Positions 49,036 to 61,636 of a stretch of 64,000 nt of DNA are shown here, in pieces. Source of the stretch: Amia ocellicauda (Eukaryota; Chordata; Actinopteri; Amiiformes; Amiidae); NCBI RefSeq assembly GCF_036373705.1, contig NC_089850.1:34768233-34832232 (forward strand), given 5' to 3'. The first letter of the stretch is position 1; each line of letters opens with the position of its first letter. The position numbers and the translations under genes were made by a program. The notes below the pieces were generated by a model. The model had not been told where the DNA came from. It saw nothing but the letters and a program-made list of their open reading frames with translations, and did not search any database.

Positions 49036-49147
49036 TCATAACAAACCAATGCATTTTTAAATACATTGTGGTTAAGGTAGAGTATGATTTCATGTAATAA
49101 TTTAATTGGAATTGTTTTAACAAAAATCATAGTCAAACTATCGCAAA

Positions 49148-50047
49148 CTGTTTGACTTTATTGTTAAAGAGCCGTTTGGTAGCCAAAAGAGCATTGCTAA
49201 TGTTAGCAATGTTACAATTTTCCAAATTACTTAGCTAGCAGCTAGCGTTAGCTAACGTTAACTAATTTGGCTCAGACTACAGTGCGTGCGGACGCCCGCA
49301 GTTTCACGCAGCAATGACGCAGTGACGCAATTCGAACGGGCTGCGCTTATTTCTGGGATATTCTTAAGAACAAAAGAACATTAGAAAGTTTACAAACGAG
49401 AGGAGGCCATTTGCCCCATCGTGCTCGTTTGGTGTCCATTAATAACTGAGAGAACCAAGGATCCGCTCCAGTCTGTTTTTAAATGTTCACAAACTTTCAG
49501 CTTCTACCACATCGCTGGGGAGTTTGTTACGACTCTCTGTGTGAAGAAGTGTCTCTTGTTTTCCACTTTGAATGCCTTGAAGCCCAATTTCCATTTGTGT
49601 CCCCGGGTGCGTGTGTCCCTGCTGATCTGGAAAAGCTCCTCTGGTTTGATGTGGTCGATGCCTTTCATGATTTTGAAGACTTGGATCAAGTCCCCACGTA
49701 GTCTCCTCTGTTCCAGGGTGAAAAGGTTCAGTTCCTCAGTCTCTCAGTAGGACATTCCCTTCAGACCTGGAATAAGTCTGGTTGCTCTCCTCTGAACTGC
49801 CTCTAGAGCAGCGATATCTTTCATGAAGTGTGGAGCCCAGAACTGTCCACAGTATCCAGATGAGCTCTAACTAGTGCATTGTACAGTCTGAACATCACTG
49901 CCCTTGTTTTAAATTCTACACTTTTGACAACGTACCCTAACATTGTGTTTGCCTTTTTATTGCCTTTTTATCTTGGTTGTTCCATGGTGGGGATAAGGTG
50001 GGGCTAACGATTCTTGGTGGGGCTGTAGGTGTCCTGTTTCAGTTAAC
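49148..50047. other. Segment present in unit 3, absent from unit 1
   Basis: Unit 1 goes directly from 'tatcgcaaac' to 'ctgcttatgg' at about 8930, while unit 3 has about 900 bp between the same flanks: the CR1-like tail plus about 200 bp of other DNA. The latter includes a self-complementary stretch rich in gctagc and gttagctaac (about 49228-49266). Unit 2 has the right part only. A deletion in unit 1 with short homology (aactg/aacctg) is the simplest reading. Confidence 0.7.
49363..49990 (-). mobile_element. CR1-like LINE, 3' part of ORF2 (unit 3)
   Basis: Longer version of the fragment in unit 2. It keeps the 3' untranslated tail (- strand) down to about 49363. The ORF2 C-terminal signature reads RGDLIQVFKIMKGIDHIKPE and FFTQRVV. 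It is 5'-truncated as is usual for LINEs. Unit 1 lacks it. Confidence 0.8.
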
Positions 50048-50865
50048 TGCTTATGGTTTGATACAGCTCTGTCTCTACATATTGTATTCATTTTGTATAT
50101 GTCTTTCATTTTATATTATTAGGTGTGAATTTGGATACTTTAGTTAACTTTGTGATGTAGATAAACACAGTGTGTTAGCTTAACTGCTGTTAGCCTAGTC
50201 TTATGCTAGTTGTTAGTGGGATTAGTGGGAGTAATATTTCATACTATCTTTCAGTGTAGCTGTTTAAACAAATGCATTAAGATTGTAGTAAGATATGTGA
50301 ATTATCTTTCATCGACTCAAATACCAATGTATCTAGCCTTTACTTTAGAGTAGATTGAATTATTTCTTATGTAGACATTGTTGTCTTGTTGTCCAGTTTC
50401 ACGCTGTTTCATGTTATTGATCCCTGTGGAAATGAAGATCGTGTTTCCGGTTCCTTGATGTGAAGGTGTTGAAATATGCACAGTAATGCATACGGAGAAC
50501 AGTACACTATACTTCAAGGCCTATGACACTTGCCATCCCAATGTAACTTAATGACATTACTTTGACATGAAATGTGCTCTGTATTAAACCATTCATGTTA
50601 ATACACTGAAATAAAATATTAAGTACACCATGGTGTGTTCTGTGGTTTTAACATTATTCTGTAATTTTCTTTTCCTGGATTTTCACATGCACACACAAAC
50701 ACCTGCACACATCTACAGCAGGTTATATACTGAATAGATTATATGCGTTCATGTGCATTTACCTCTTGAGTACATGTTGTGCATTTCACTTTCAGTGCAT
50801 ATATAATGGCATCATTTAGCAAGAATGTCAATGGAAATCACTATAAAACATGAAAGGAAATGCTT

Positions 50866-50962
50866 TAAGGCAGGGGTAGTCAATAGGCGGCAAATCCGGA
50901 CCGCCAGACGCTTTTGATGACTGCAAGAATAATTTTAATTAACTTTTATCATAATTTTTTAA

Positions 50963-50995
<33 letters not shown>

Positions 50996-51196
50996 TTTTT
51001 TTGTATTTATTATTTTTTATAGTGTGGAACCTAGTCACAGCAATTCTACTCTACTCTACACACAAATCCCTTAGTTTCTCATTGCCTACACCATGTGGTC
51101 ATTTAGAAAGCACTAGCATTCAATATTGTTCACTCAAGTCAGCACAGCTTGAGGAGTACACAATCACCCAGGTGGAAACATTAAGTGTCAAAATTG
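50866..51196. other. Array boundary with hAT-like end and TTA microsatellite
   Basis: The first non-array sequence starts caggggtagtcaa, a typical hAT-type terminus. A (ATT)n run follows at about 50964-50997. The other end of such an element is not identified. There is no gene here. Confidence 0.45.
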
Positions 51197-51201
51197 ATCA
51201 C

Positions 51202-51736
51202 TGAAGAGGCCCCAAATACCACCCCCCCCCATACATGGGGTCACCAAGGAGCATATAACGAGACCAGCTTCTACCGGTTTGTACCAGATGCATCTCTCTG
51301 CAGACACACAATACAAATGTAGTACAGAACGTACATTCTGTAAAACCACAAGATGATGGGGAAGTGGGCACACAACCCCCCTTTGCCTATCTAGGCATGC
51401 GTTAGATACGTGTGGAATATAAATAACAAAATGGCTACATATGTCTCCATATTTGGGCATAACATAGAAAACATTGTGTTTAAGCTTAATCAGGAAGATA
51501 GTAAGGATATCAAGATAGGGATTTCTCTCCCCCTTATTGGTTAAAACTCACCCTGTCCAGGATATCACAGTATGTATATAACATCATGTAAGCTCTATGA
51601 TTTTAGGGAAGTAAGGAAAGAGACCTGCGTGTCTGCGTGAATTACTTTTCTGCAAGCGGCTTGAATAAAGACTCTGTTTGATTCAATCTACTCTACAGTC
51701 TGATTTTTCTGAGAGCAAATAAAAGGGGATTCTTCA
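51202..51736 (+). mobile_element. Solo LTR of an LTR retroelement
   Basis: The 535-bp block starts tgaagaggcc and ends gattcttca, so the ends are TG...CA within a short inverted repeat. It is flanked by an exact 5-bp target duplication atcac (51197-51201 and 51737-51741). Inside are a TATA-like tatataac near 51574 and a poly(A) signal AATAAA at 51664-51669, giving a U3-R-U5 order on the + strand. No internal genes remain. The 5-bp duplication fits either an endogenous retrovirus or a Ty3-type element. Confidence 0.8.
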
Positions 51737-51806
51737 ATCACACACCAATCTGAACCTTCAATAGATATATAAAAGGGCCCGAGTCAATTCATTCAGTTTT
51801 GGAACA

Positions 51807-53405
51807 ATGGATCCAGAGAGACGTGAAGGAAGAGGTGGAGGAGGAGGAGGAAGAAGAGCAGTAGGGAGTGGAGGAAGAGGTGAAGGAAGAGGAAGAGTTG
51901 GAGGTGGAGGAGGAGTAGGGAGAGGAGGAAGAGGAGGAGGAGGATGACGACAAGGAAGAGGAAGGGGAAGGGCAAGGAGACGAGCAGTCTCGGATTAAAT
52001 TTGTGCCACTCTAGTTAACCATGTCCTTGTCCATGGTATGACTATGAGGGAGGCTGGGCAACGAGTACAGCCCAGCCTCCCTTGAGTTGCTTCACCGTTG
52101 CTTCGAACCTTCAAGGAGAAAAACAGGTAGGTGTACTTCAGACTGCTCTCTACTGTAACTTTTGAGTGCTGTACTCTGTGCTGTTACAACACATACTGTA
52201 CATGTACTGTAGCTGTTGCACTATACTAATACAAAGAAATGCATCAAATTGCCTCACATACAGACAGAGTTTCTGTATGCTTCCATTTTGTAAAATGCAT
52301 GTGTTACAGTTACAGTAATCAGTACTTCTATTTTTGTAGGACACAGAGATGACCATCTGGTGGAGGCAGTCTAAGGCTTTTGTCAGAGGAGCAAGAGAGG
52401 GAGCTGGTAAATATGGTTATTGCCAACAATGTAATCCGCCTGAGAAAGATTCAAAGGAGAGTGATTGAAGACAATCACCAATTTCGAGGGATAAATGCCA
52501 TCAGCCTCTCCACAATTGATCGCATCCTCCGAAAGCACAGGTTCTGGATGAAACAGGTCTGGAATATGTTCAAGTATGAGTTTTTGTATTGTATGAAGTA
52601 TTGTTTACCGTCACAGTATAGCAGTACAGCATTTTATACTGTAGCACAAAGTACAAATGGTGGTCTGCCATTTGTGCCCTCTTGAACTGTGTTTCAGGGT
52701 AGTCATTTACTCTACTGTGTTTCATGTGTTTTGTAGAGAATCTTTGAGATTGAAGGCCAGCCTGTTCCCCATGAGATTATCTTTGTTGATGAGGCTGGAT
52801 TTAACTTGACCAAAAGAAGGAGAAGGGGGAGGAACATAATTGGCCATCAGACTATTGTGAATGTCCCTGGCCAGAGAGGAGGGAACGTCACTATGTGCAT
52901 GGCCATCAGAAACGAGGGGTACTCCACCTCCATGCCATTCTTGGACCCTATAACACTATGCTCCTCCTTGCTTTCCTCGATGGTCTAAGAGAGCTTGTGT
53001 TCCAGCTTGACCAGAGGGAGCCAGCACAACCAGAGCAGCCTCGCTACGTTGTTGTTTGGGATAATGTCAGCTTCCATCGTGCTGCTCTGGTTCGTGACTG
53101 GTTTACCAATAACCCGAGGTTTTACAACATCTTTCTGTCTGCATACTCTACCTTTCTAAACCCGATAGAGGATATTTTTTGGCATGGCGGTGGAAAATGT
53201 ATGACAGAGAACCTCACATCCGTGTTCACCTCCTCCAGGCCATGGAAGAAGCCTGCCTAGACATTTCAGTTGATGCGTGCCAGGGGTGGATCAGGCATGC
53301 AAGAGGATTTTACCCCCCCGCCTGGCTAGGGCCAATATAGCCTGTGATGTTGACGAGATTCTCTGGCCTGTCCCAGACCAAAGACGGGATGCTGGGGCAG
53401 AATAA
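51807..53405 (+). pseudogene. IS630-like DDE transposase gene, decayed
   Basis: The ATG at 51807 opens a Gly/Arg/Glu-rich N-terminus of about 45 codons and then a TGA, with a further stop at about 51996. Recognisable pieces follow: MREAGQRVQ, LSEEQERELVNMVIANN, IFVDEAGFNLTKRRRRGRNI, VVWDNVSFHRAALV and FLNPIED, ending at TAA 53403-53405. The three acidic residues of a DDE nuclease are still visible, with about 35 residues between the second Asp and the Glu. At least two frameshifts (near 52920 and 53180) and a missing middle part break it. Stretches 52129-52340 and 52560-52735 may be introns. Fish genomes carry many such IS630-related, transposase-like genes. Confidence 0.75.
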
Positions 53406-56359
53406 TTTTGTGTCGTTGTCTGGTGTATTGTACTGTACAGTACGTTAAGGAATTGGGTGAGAAGTTATGGATTTGTGTTTAGAGTTTTGAGAAAAGGAGG
53501 CATAATTTCAAGAAATGTGTTTAAGCAATCGAGAAAAACTGTAATATGGGATGTCCTATATAGAGCTAGTGTTCCCTTTAGTTAGTTAGTGGGTTGATTG
53601 CTCGCAGATTCCCTGTTCGGCGTCTCTGGACACATTCTGGACTGGGGCAAGAGTGGCACTTTGTACAAAAACAGGTATTCGGTTTTCCTGATTTCTATAA
53701 ATAAGCAGCTAAAATGTGCGTTGTTTGTCGTGTGCCCATATGTCAACCTCGCCTCTAAAATATAAAAGTGCATTCACACGACCAGGGGTGCATGGTGCCA
53801 TAGCTTGTGTTCACCTAGAAACTCCTACATCAGGGGTGGAAACAAATGATTTCCAATGCAGACGCATCTTTGTAGCAGAGCACACATCGAGAATTGTGCA
53901 TCCTCACCCGTGTCAATTACAGACCCACTGACACAGATCTGTGATTGACCAGCACCAGATACCACGTCTAGTTTGCAAATATAATGTTGCTTGATGTGGG
54001 AGTTTTCGCTGGTGATGGTTGTGAAGCAAAGATATGTTTGAGTCCAAATCTGCCTGATTTCATGGAGATTTTGAGCTGTTTTAGTTCGAAATGACTCAGA
54101 ATCGCGCATTTCAGGTCTCCAGCTGTCAAAATCTTCTGGGGGGGACCCGCACACCCCCCGCCCTGAATTACTCAATCGTCTTTACCCTCATTTTTCAAAT
54201 CAAATTTTGTGCAGTGCCAGTGTGACAAAGGGAAAGGGTAAATACTTTAATCTAATAAGACACAAAATGCTTGAAAGTTTCTATTATGTTTATCTATATG
54301 ATTACAATAATCTTTAACAAATTAAAATTGAAGGTCTGGTTTTAATACTAATATGTACATTTAATTAAACATTTAATTTTGTACTTTGTCAAATGAATGT
54401 ACTAAATATAAGCATCTGGGTATATTACTAATTAACAGAATTGTGTGTGTGTTGGAAAGGGTCATTTGAAGGTGTTCCCTAAGTGTTGCCCTAGCACTAC
54501 TGCAGAAGATTGGATGCCATTTTTATTGTTGGCTTTTTTAACAAAAAAAATATTAAAAATGTTAACTTAGCATTAGTATTCGCCTGTCAATTTCTGTAAC
54601 TCTACCACATTTCCTAGTTGCATTAATGCTTTTTGGAAATAAATACAGAATATACTGTTATAACCCATATACATGGCAATGAATAACAAATTATTGTAAA
54701 AATTATAGTAACATACTACATTCAGCCATATGCATACATTAAAAAGGAGTAGACAAAAATACATAGCACTATTATTTAACCCATGCTCAATGTGATAATG
54801 TCCATCCCTATAAGCACAGCTTATTATTTACAAAATAATTGAAATACACAAACACAATTGTTTTAATTAATTTTTTTAAAGACAACTTTTTTTATTATTA
54901 TTTCAGAAGTCACATTATGTGAAGCACTTTTTCCCATTGTTTTGCTTGTGCGATCTTTTCAATTAATGGTGAGCTTCCCCCTCTTGTCCCTCACAGTCCC
55001 CCTCAGGTGTACTGGCAAGCAAAAATCAAGATCACCTTATTAGTCATTTCTGTCTGTCACTGCGATCCAGATATTCACTCATTGAATGATCACCAGTAAT
55101 CAACAAAACAAGTATTAATAGTGTAAGACTGTTCCTGTAATTGTTTAAAAGTAAATATATTTGACTAACATGTTAAAAGAAAGCTAAGGATTAAACTGGT
55201 TTCCAGTTCTCTGTTTACTATAAGATATCGCTCCTCATGGAGACAGCTTAGACGTCTCCTTTTGATAAGGGCAATCGGTCATTTCATTAAGTTTAGTTGT
55301 GTTGTTATTAAGATCTTTGTTAAATCCTGTACAAACAAGTCTGTGTGCATCGCCATTTTGGTTGAATTGATGGACCATGGAATCTGGGTTATTGGGGGGG
55401 CGGAATTGAAATACTTTTAATTGTTTGGGGAATTTTATGGGAAACACAAAGTTAGGTTAACTTTATTTTATTGTTCATTTTATTTAATAGTTTTCTTTGT
55501 TGGTGTGAACTGTCGGAGGAGTCAGCCTGCTGGCACCAATAGAAGGGTGCTGGATGCTTCAGTAGAGAGACTTCCCCTTGTACATGTACTACCCTGGTCT
55601 TAGTTACAGAGAGTCCTGAGTTTATTTTATTTGTTTTATTTTGAATAGTTTGTTTGGACTTATTTTTGCCGACTGTGATTTCTGGTTCCCTGCTTGAACA
55701 CCGCCCTACTTTGGAATAAACTTGTGTTTTTTTGCACCACTCCTTTGTGTTCCCACAACTTTGTCTCTCCCCCATCGAGCAGCTGGGAGGGCTCTCAGAG
55801 GAATGTCAATTGTATTGAAATTAGATGATTCCTAATTAATGATAGAAAAACTAAAACTCAATAAACCCATTCTTTTCAGCTAATTGAATAACATTATTAC
55901 CCATTGAATTCATTTGACAGAAGGTATATCTGCTGCATGATCTCAAATTCACTGCACCCTGATGAAGGCTCATTGGACGAAACGTTGGTGGGTTTCTGCC
56001 TAATGAAATTAATTGATGTCATAGTGTAGTGATTTTTAATTATTGTTTGAGACTTCATTCTGTTATCTTGCACCTCTACCGTGTTTGACTGTAAACCCTG
56101 TTAAAATGTTCCTAATGATAACATCCTACTACTAAAAGCAAACAAGAACAACGCTAATGTCCTGGTTATAACGTCCTGCCATAACCAATAGAAAACCATA
56201 AGATGACATTTCATGAAGTGCTGTGAATGTCAGGATTGTAACTTCATAACAGAAACCAAAATGGGACCAAACCGGAACGTTTCTAAATGTCCTGCTCTGA
56301 CCACTGGGGGACCACAAGAGAATGTCTCCTTATGGCCTGTGCAGGTTCGCTTTGTATAG

Positions 56360-56412
56360 TGATGGGCTCTTCACAATGAGACGGCTCTTTTGGCTCCCAA
56401 ACGGCTCTTTAA
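56360..56412. repeat. hAT-like repeat fragment
   Basis: It contains ggctcttttggctcccaaac, a motif common in fish hAT-type MITEs. A reverse-complement relative (aaagagccgtttggtagcca) occurs at about 49166-49187 in unit 3. Confidence 0.4.
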
Positions 56413-56434
56413 ATAAAAAATGTATTCCAGGATA

Positions 56435-56499
56435 TACAGCCCTGGAAAAAATTAAGAGACCACTTAACATTGATTTCTGAACTTTTTTCCAGAGCTGTA
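56435..56499. mobile_element. 65-bp Tc1/mariner-type mini-element
   Basis: It starts tacagccctggaaaaaatta and ends ttttttccagagctgta, an inverted repeat with TA at the ends. This terminus is familiar from abundant fish Tc1/mariner repeats. The interior is almost entirely deleted. Confidence 0.6.
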
Positions 56500-57095
56500 T
56501 GTATATAAATCCAACACCTACATTTTAAATCACTTCTCCGCTGTGTGTAATCGCACCCTCAACCTCAGGTTCAGCTGTTTCTAAACCACTACACCAGCAC
56601 ATGCACAGTGAAGACCCTCCTAACGCAGCCATCTGTGCTAATTAGGTGTAGTCTATGACTGAATTATTGGAATTCATTTAAAATAAACGTATACATTGAG
56701 AAAAAAAAGATGTGTGTCTGGGGTTACAGCACTATATTACATATGCTTTTTGGACATTGACTTAGGAGACTTTAAAGCACTTATCTCTGTTCAATATTGC
56801 CAACACTATTCGTCCAGCAGCCCCGCCCACAATCACAGCGTCATCGATCGTTCCCTGCGTGCGATTGGTGCCTGCAGAAGGACAAAACCCGCCCCCTCGG
56901 GTGATTGACATGCATTAAAAAAGAAGTTCGATTGCAAAATTTAGCTGAAAGATCACTTAGCAAACAGCGCAATAAATGAATGAATTGATTTATGAATTGA
57001 TGCATTAATTTATGAATTAAATATTTAATTTTGCCCCTTATAATGCTCCATAGTAGTCACCAGGAACACGCACTGCATTAGCTGCAGCAGGATTA

Positions 57096-57251
57096 CGAGG
57101 TGTGAACCCATCTAGCGCTAGGACCGGCGCGGTGACAGAGGCCGTCCCTCCGGCGCGGTTTCCTGGCGGGCCGCTGACAGCGACTCTCCGGTGCCTCTCA
57201 GTCCGCCTCAGAGCAGCGCTGGAGCAGCCCGGAGCAGCACGCAACAGCGCG
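57096..57251 (+). promoter_or_regulatory. bpnt1 GC-rich promoter and non-coding exon 1
   Basis: A CpG-rich block (about 57115-57310) contrasts with AT-rich DNA on both sides. A strong donor (gcgcg/gtgagt) at 57251/57252 marks the end of an untranslated first exon. The next exon, at 59399, carries the ATG. No TATA box is evident, in keeping with a housekeeping promoter. The transcription start is not defined by sequence alone. Confidence 0.6.
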
Positions 57252-58289
57252 GTGAGTGCGTCCGTCCGCTGGGAAACGGAGCTGGGCACTAATGTTCAGA
57301 CAGCGCCGGAGAGCAGCGACAACTGGCGACACATTGTGCGCCTGACCTGATGAGGAGAGCCGGTGTGTGGGGCGGAGGGTCGGCACCATTACTGCCTCCG
57401 TAGACACAGCTGTAGTTTTGCCAGTGCCAGCTGCTGTTGTGGGAGGTGTTGTTATTAGACTTGTTCTTGGGGAGGGAATCGCACTGGCTCAGGCATTGTA
57501 CAGATCACAGTAAATCAGTGCTGCAGGAGTCGGTGTGTTTACAGCCCGTCTGCACTTCGGACCCGCTGACATGCCTGTGTCACTGTGACTGACATGCATG
57601 TTCCTCGGTATGTATCGGTACAGGTACAGAAGTACAGTATTTAATCACTTTACAATCAACCATTTTGCTTGTATCACTTTTTTTAGATGTACACGTTGTT
57701 TCTGAAATCACATGTACTGTACTTGGCGCTGCTTTTCTGCTTCACAGTTGGGGGCAATGGTCTCTGGCTGGCTGTCCATGATCCTGTAGGGTCCTGTGGG
57801 GAAAATATAGTCCGACTTACATCGCTACCTTCAGGAAGCAATTTTAAGTGCAGGAGGCCATTGTATGCATTTATTTATTGAGTTGGTTAGTTAGCTGATT
57901 TGTGATTTGCCCACTCGGTTTTTTGATTTGTTTTTGCAGTCAGTACTTCCTCAGTCAATGTAGTGTAGTGTATTATATTAGAGATCATGGTAAAAACAGA
58001 CATATTAGGGATCCATATTATCATTACTACAATTTACTGCTATTGTATCTTCTTACCTTATGGTTACTGTTACTATTGCTACAGTCACAACTGTTCATCT
58101 CACCTCAGTGTCAACTCTCTCAAACTGACGAATGTCGAAAGGTCATTTATCACAGATTGGCTACTACATGTGAAAACTTGGATGTCTCTTATATTATCAC
58201 TGTTTTATATAAATAACTCACACCAGGACTTGACTGAATTACACCTTTATAGATCAGGGCTGACAGTGATGCATTTATTGTTATATACA

Positions 58290-59275
58290 CTCAACCACTG
58301 ACACATTGTAGCACATTAACACATACTGACACTCGCAAGCACTGAATCTCCACATTGGATTGTTACACACACTTACACACGCAATGCCAGTACTAGCGTT
58401 GTGACACAGCGGAGGTGTTGAAACGGCGACCACACTGTGATTGCACACAGATGTCTCAACAGTATCCCCCCCCCAGCAACCAACCAACCAACCCACCATA
58501 ATATCCCTTTAGTGTGTGTGCAGTCAGACTCCCACTGTGATTCAAACTGCCGTCTCAGACACAGCACACGGAGAGACAAACCTGCTGCACTGCATTGCCC
58601 TACACCACAACACGTTATACTACACACTTTTACCAAAGGACCAGTCCCCAGACACGAGGGGTTTGAAAGGACATCACTATGGCATTATATACACTATACG
58701 TGCTGTTATACTCACACAAGGAAAAGCAGTGTGATTGGCTGTAAACTCTGAGTTTGTGTGTAAGTCTGGTGTGCAGGGATGCAGAGTTGAGGAGCAGGGG
58801 TTCCCTTTCGGGGTTTAGTGCTTACAGGAGCCTTATAAACCATATTATTTGTTGAGCTGTACTTGTTCCTCAGTGATCGGTACTATGAGTTTGTTCAATA
58901 CTGATTCAGCCATAGTGAGAGAATACTGGGATGATTCCATTCAACTGAACTGAGTTAACTTTGTGTAAACTTTGGAGTGTCACTGCATACATTAAACACA
59001 GCCCTGGGAGATAAAGACTTTAGACTTAATAGAGAGTAGACACTAACACACAATTCCTCACACACACACACACACCGACCAATTGTTACATAATGACACA
59101 GATACGTTTTTACACACTCTCATACTGTGACTGTTACACACACACATGCACACGCACACACAGTCAGTCAGTACTGTATTGTGAAACAGAATTGAGGTGT
59201 TGAGCCATGATGGCCACACTGTGATTGCACATCAATTACAACACAACCCCTGCATCCCCCCCAGTGCATTCAGAC
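58290..59275. repeat. Diverged direct repeat in bpnt1 intron 1
   Basis: Two stretches (about 58290-58530 and 59040-59275) share CA-rich DNA followed by gaggtgttga and then cacactgtgattgcacat or a close variant. They look like an old local duplication of about 200 bp. The rest of the intron (57252-59398) holds only CA- and GT-rich simple sequence. Confidence 0.55.
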
Positions 59276-59400
59276 ACACACACAGCAGCCCTCCTGTTTC
59301 GAGGTCTGTTAAGTGTTTGTTCCTCACAAGTAGGACCAGTTATAAGTAATTGTAATTTTCTGTCTCCACTCTCTCTTATCCCCTCCCCCGACTCTCAGAA

Positions 59401-61605
59401 ATGGCAGGCAGTCCAGTGGTGATGCGGGTGTTGGCGTCCGCGTTCGCGGTGGCAGAGAGAGCGGGTGGAATTGTCAGAAGGGTCCTGCACAGCGGGGAGC
59501 TGGGCATCGTAGAGAAGGTGAGAGAGTGTGTCAGTGCGGTGTGTTGGTGTGTCTTTATGTATGTCATTGTGTGAGACAGTACGTCAGTATCAGTGGCAGT
59601 GTGTTAGTCCAGCATAGTTAGTCATTGTGTGTTAGACTGCGTGGCTCAGAACAGTGTAGCAATGTCAGTGTAGTGTGTTAGTAAGTATAGTGCATCAGTG
59701 TCTGTCTGTCTGTATGTCAGAGCAATGTGTGTCAGGACAGTGAATTAGAGTTTGTCTGTTAGTATGTCAGTATGTCAGTGCAGTGTGTCAGGACAGTGCA
59801 TCAGTGTCAATGTTCTGTCCGCAGTCAGGGGCCAGTGACCTGCAGACCAAAGCTGACCGGATGGTCCAGAGGAGCATCATCGCCTCACTGTCTCGCAGCT
59901 TCCCCTCCATCACCATCATCGCTGAGGAGGTACTGTCACTGACCCTCTGCGTCTCTACCTGTCTGTCCCTCTCTCTCTGTTTGTACTTCTATCTTGGTGT
60001 CCATCTGTCTGTCCTTTGGCATGCATGTGCTTTGATTGAACATAACTCTCTACATTTGCCTATCTGTCTGTGTCTTTGCGTGTGTGTCTCTGTGTACAGG
60101 ACTTGCCAGTGGAGGCTGTGGAGGAGGACCTGATTGAGAGCGGGCAGGCTGAGGAGGTCTTGCAGAAAGCCTGCCCTGCGGAGTACAGCACCCTGAGAGA
60201 GGAGGAGGTGAGGAGATGGGAGAGGGAAAGGGGGTGTAGCGTCGGATGAGGAAAAGGTCAGGGAAGGGAGACATGTTTAACTACATCTGTCTAACCTCTC
60301 TCTATCTGTCTCCCCCTCAGCTGGTGGTGTGGGTGGACCCTCTGGACGGCACTAAAGAGTACACAGAGGGTGAGCTCTCCACTGCACTGTGACACAGTCT
60401 TTCAGCAGCATCTCAGTGTTCCCTCTGGACTCCCATTTTCCCTATTGTCTCCCAGTGTCTTTTGCTTCCAGCCGAGCTCTCCTTAAATTCTGAAATAGCC
60501 TCTGTCTGTGTGTGTGTCTCTGTCTCTTTCACTGTCATTGTCTCTGGCCCTGTCGCAGTGCGTCTGTCCAGTGCTTGTTGAGCCCAGTGGTCACCGGGAG
60601 AGACACACCATCTCCCACCTTTCTCTGGGATATGTACGAGGAGAGAATAGTGGGGGAGAAGGAGAGAGAGGATATAGAGCAGTGTGTGGCGGGATCATCA
60701 GCATGTGTGTGCATGTCTCCCTGTGTCTAGGAGTGTATGTGATTGTGTCACTGTGAGTCTCAGAGTGACGATGTCATGCTGTCCCCCCAGGTCTGCTGGA
60801 TCATGTGACCGTGCTGATTGGCATTGCATACCAGGGCAAAGCTGTCGCCGGGGTGATCAACCAACCATTCTACAACTATGAGGTACGACCTCAGTACACT
60901 GACCCCCCAGTGCAGAGTGAAACCCAATACAATGCCGATTCACTGACCTCAGTACATTCCCTATGTCTCTGCAGCTGGGTGCAGGAGCTGCCCTGGGCCG
61001 GACGCTGTGGGGCATGCTGGGACTGGGCGGGTTTGGGTTCAAGCTGCAGGAGGTCCCTGAGGGGCGACGCATCGTCACTACTACCCGCTCCCATAGCAAC
61101 AAGCTGGTGACGGAATGTGTCCAGGCCATGGAGCCACACGAGGTCATCCGAGTGGGCGGGGCTGGAAACAAGGTGGGTGGGGCAGCAGGGTTGTGGGTGG
61201 CATGAGATGGGGTGGACAGTCCTCTTTATTGTGTCACTGTGAGAGGATTATTGTCTGGCAGTGCTATGGTTAATGACATGGTTTCCCTCCCTCTACTCCT
61301 CTCCAGATTATCCAGCTGGTGGAGGGCAAGGCCTCAGCCTATGTGTTTGCCAGTCCCGGTTGTAAGAAGTGGGACACCTGCGCCCCCGAGGCCATCCTGC
61401 ACGCTGTGGGGGGTGAGGATCTCTCTCTATTCAACCCCCCCTCTCCCTCTCCATCCTCCATCCCAAAGGGGTTGAAGTACTCCACACACCCCTTTCTCTC
61501 TCCATCTTCCTGACCCTTTTTGTTTTGCCTTCTCTCTACACTCCTGTCCTCAGCTTTTCTCACTCCTCCCGCCGTGCTTCCACTCTGTTAACCCCCTTTT
61601 CTCTT

Positions 61606-61636
<31 letters not shown>

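Larger units (their letters stand above)
40152..50865. repeat. Tandem segmental duplication, unit 3, truncated at the array edge
   Basis: The third copy matches units 1 and 2 up to about 50865. There the shared sequence, which continues with 'gaaggtgaaaatac' in the other units, switches to unrelated DNA starting 'caggggtag'. It therefore contains exons 14-25 of gene 3 and most of the spacer but not the hAT element, hairpin or promoter, so no fourth gene follows. Confidence 0.95.
53406..57095. other. Repeat-rich intergenic region
   Basis: No gene is supported. Visible pieces: a widely dispersed fish motif ctgatgaaggctcattggac at 55959; a stretch at about 55450-55760 ending in an AATAAA (about 55716) that could be an LTR or transcript end; a hAT-like fragment at 56360-56412; and a Tc1-type mini-element at 56435-56499. 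AT-rich DNA from 54200 to 55000 shows nothing recognisable. Confidence 0.5.

Noticed and set aside
51807-51960. Glycine/arginine-rich protein gene
   Set aside because: It is the low-complexity N-terminus of the decayed IS630-like transposase and is followed by stop codons.
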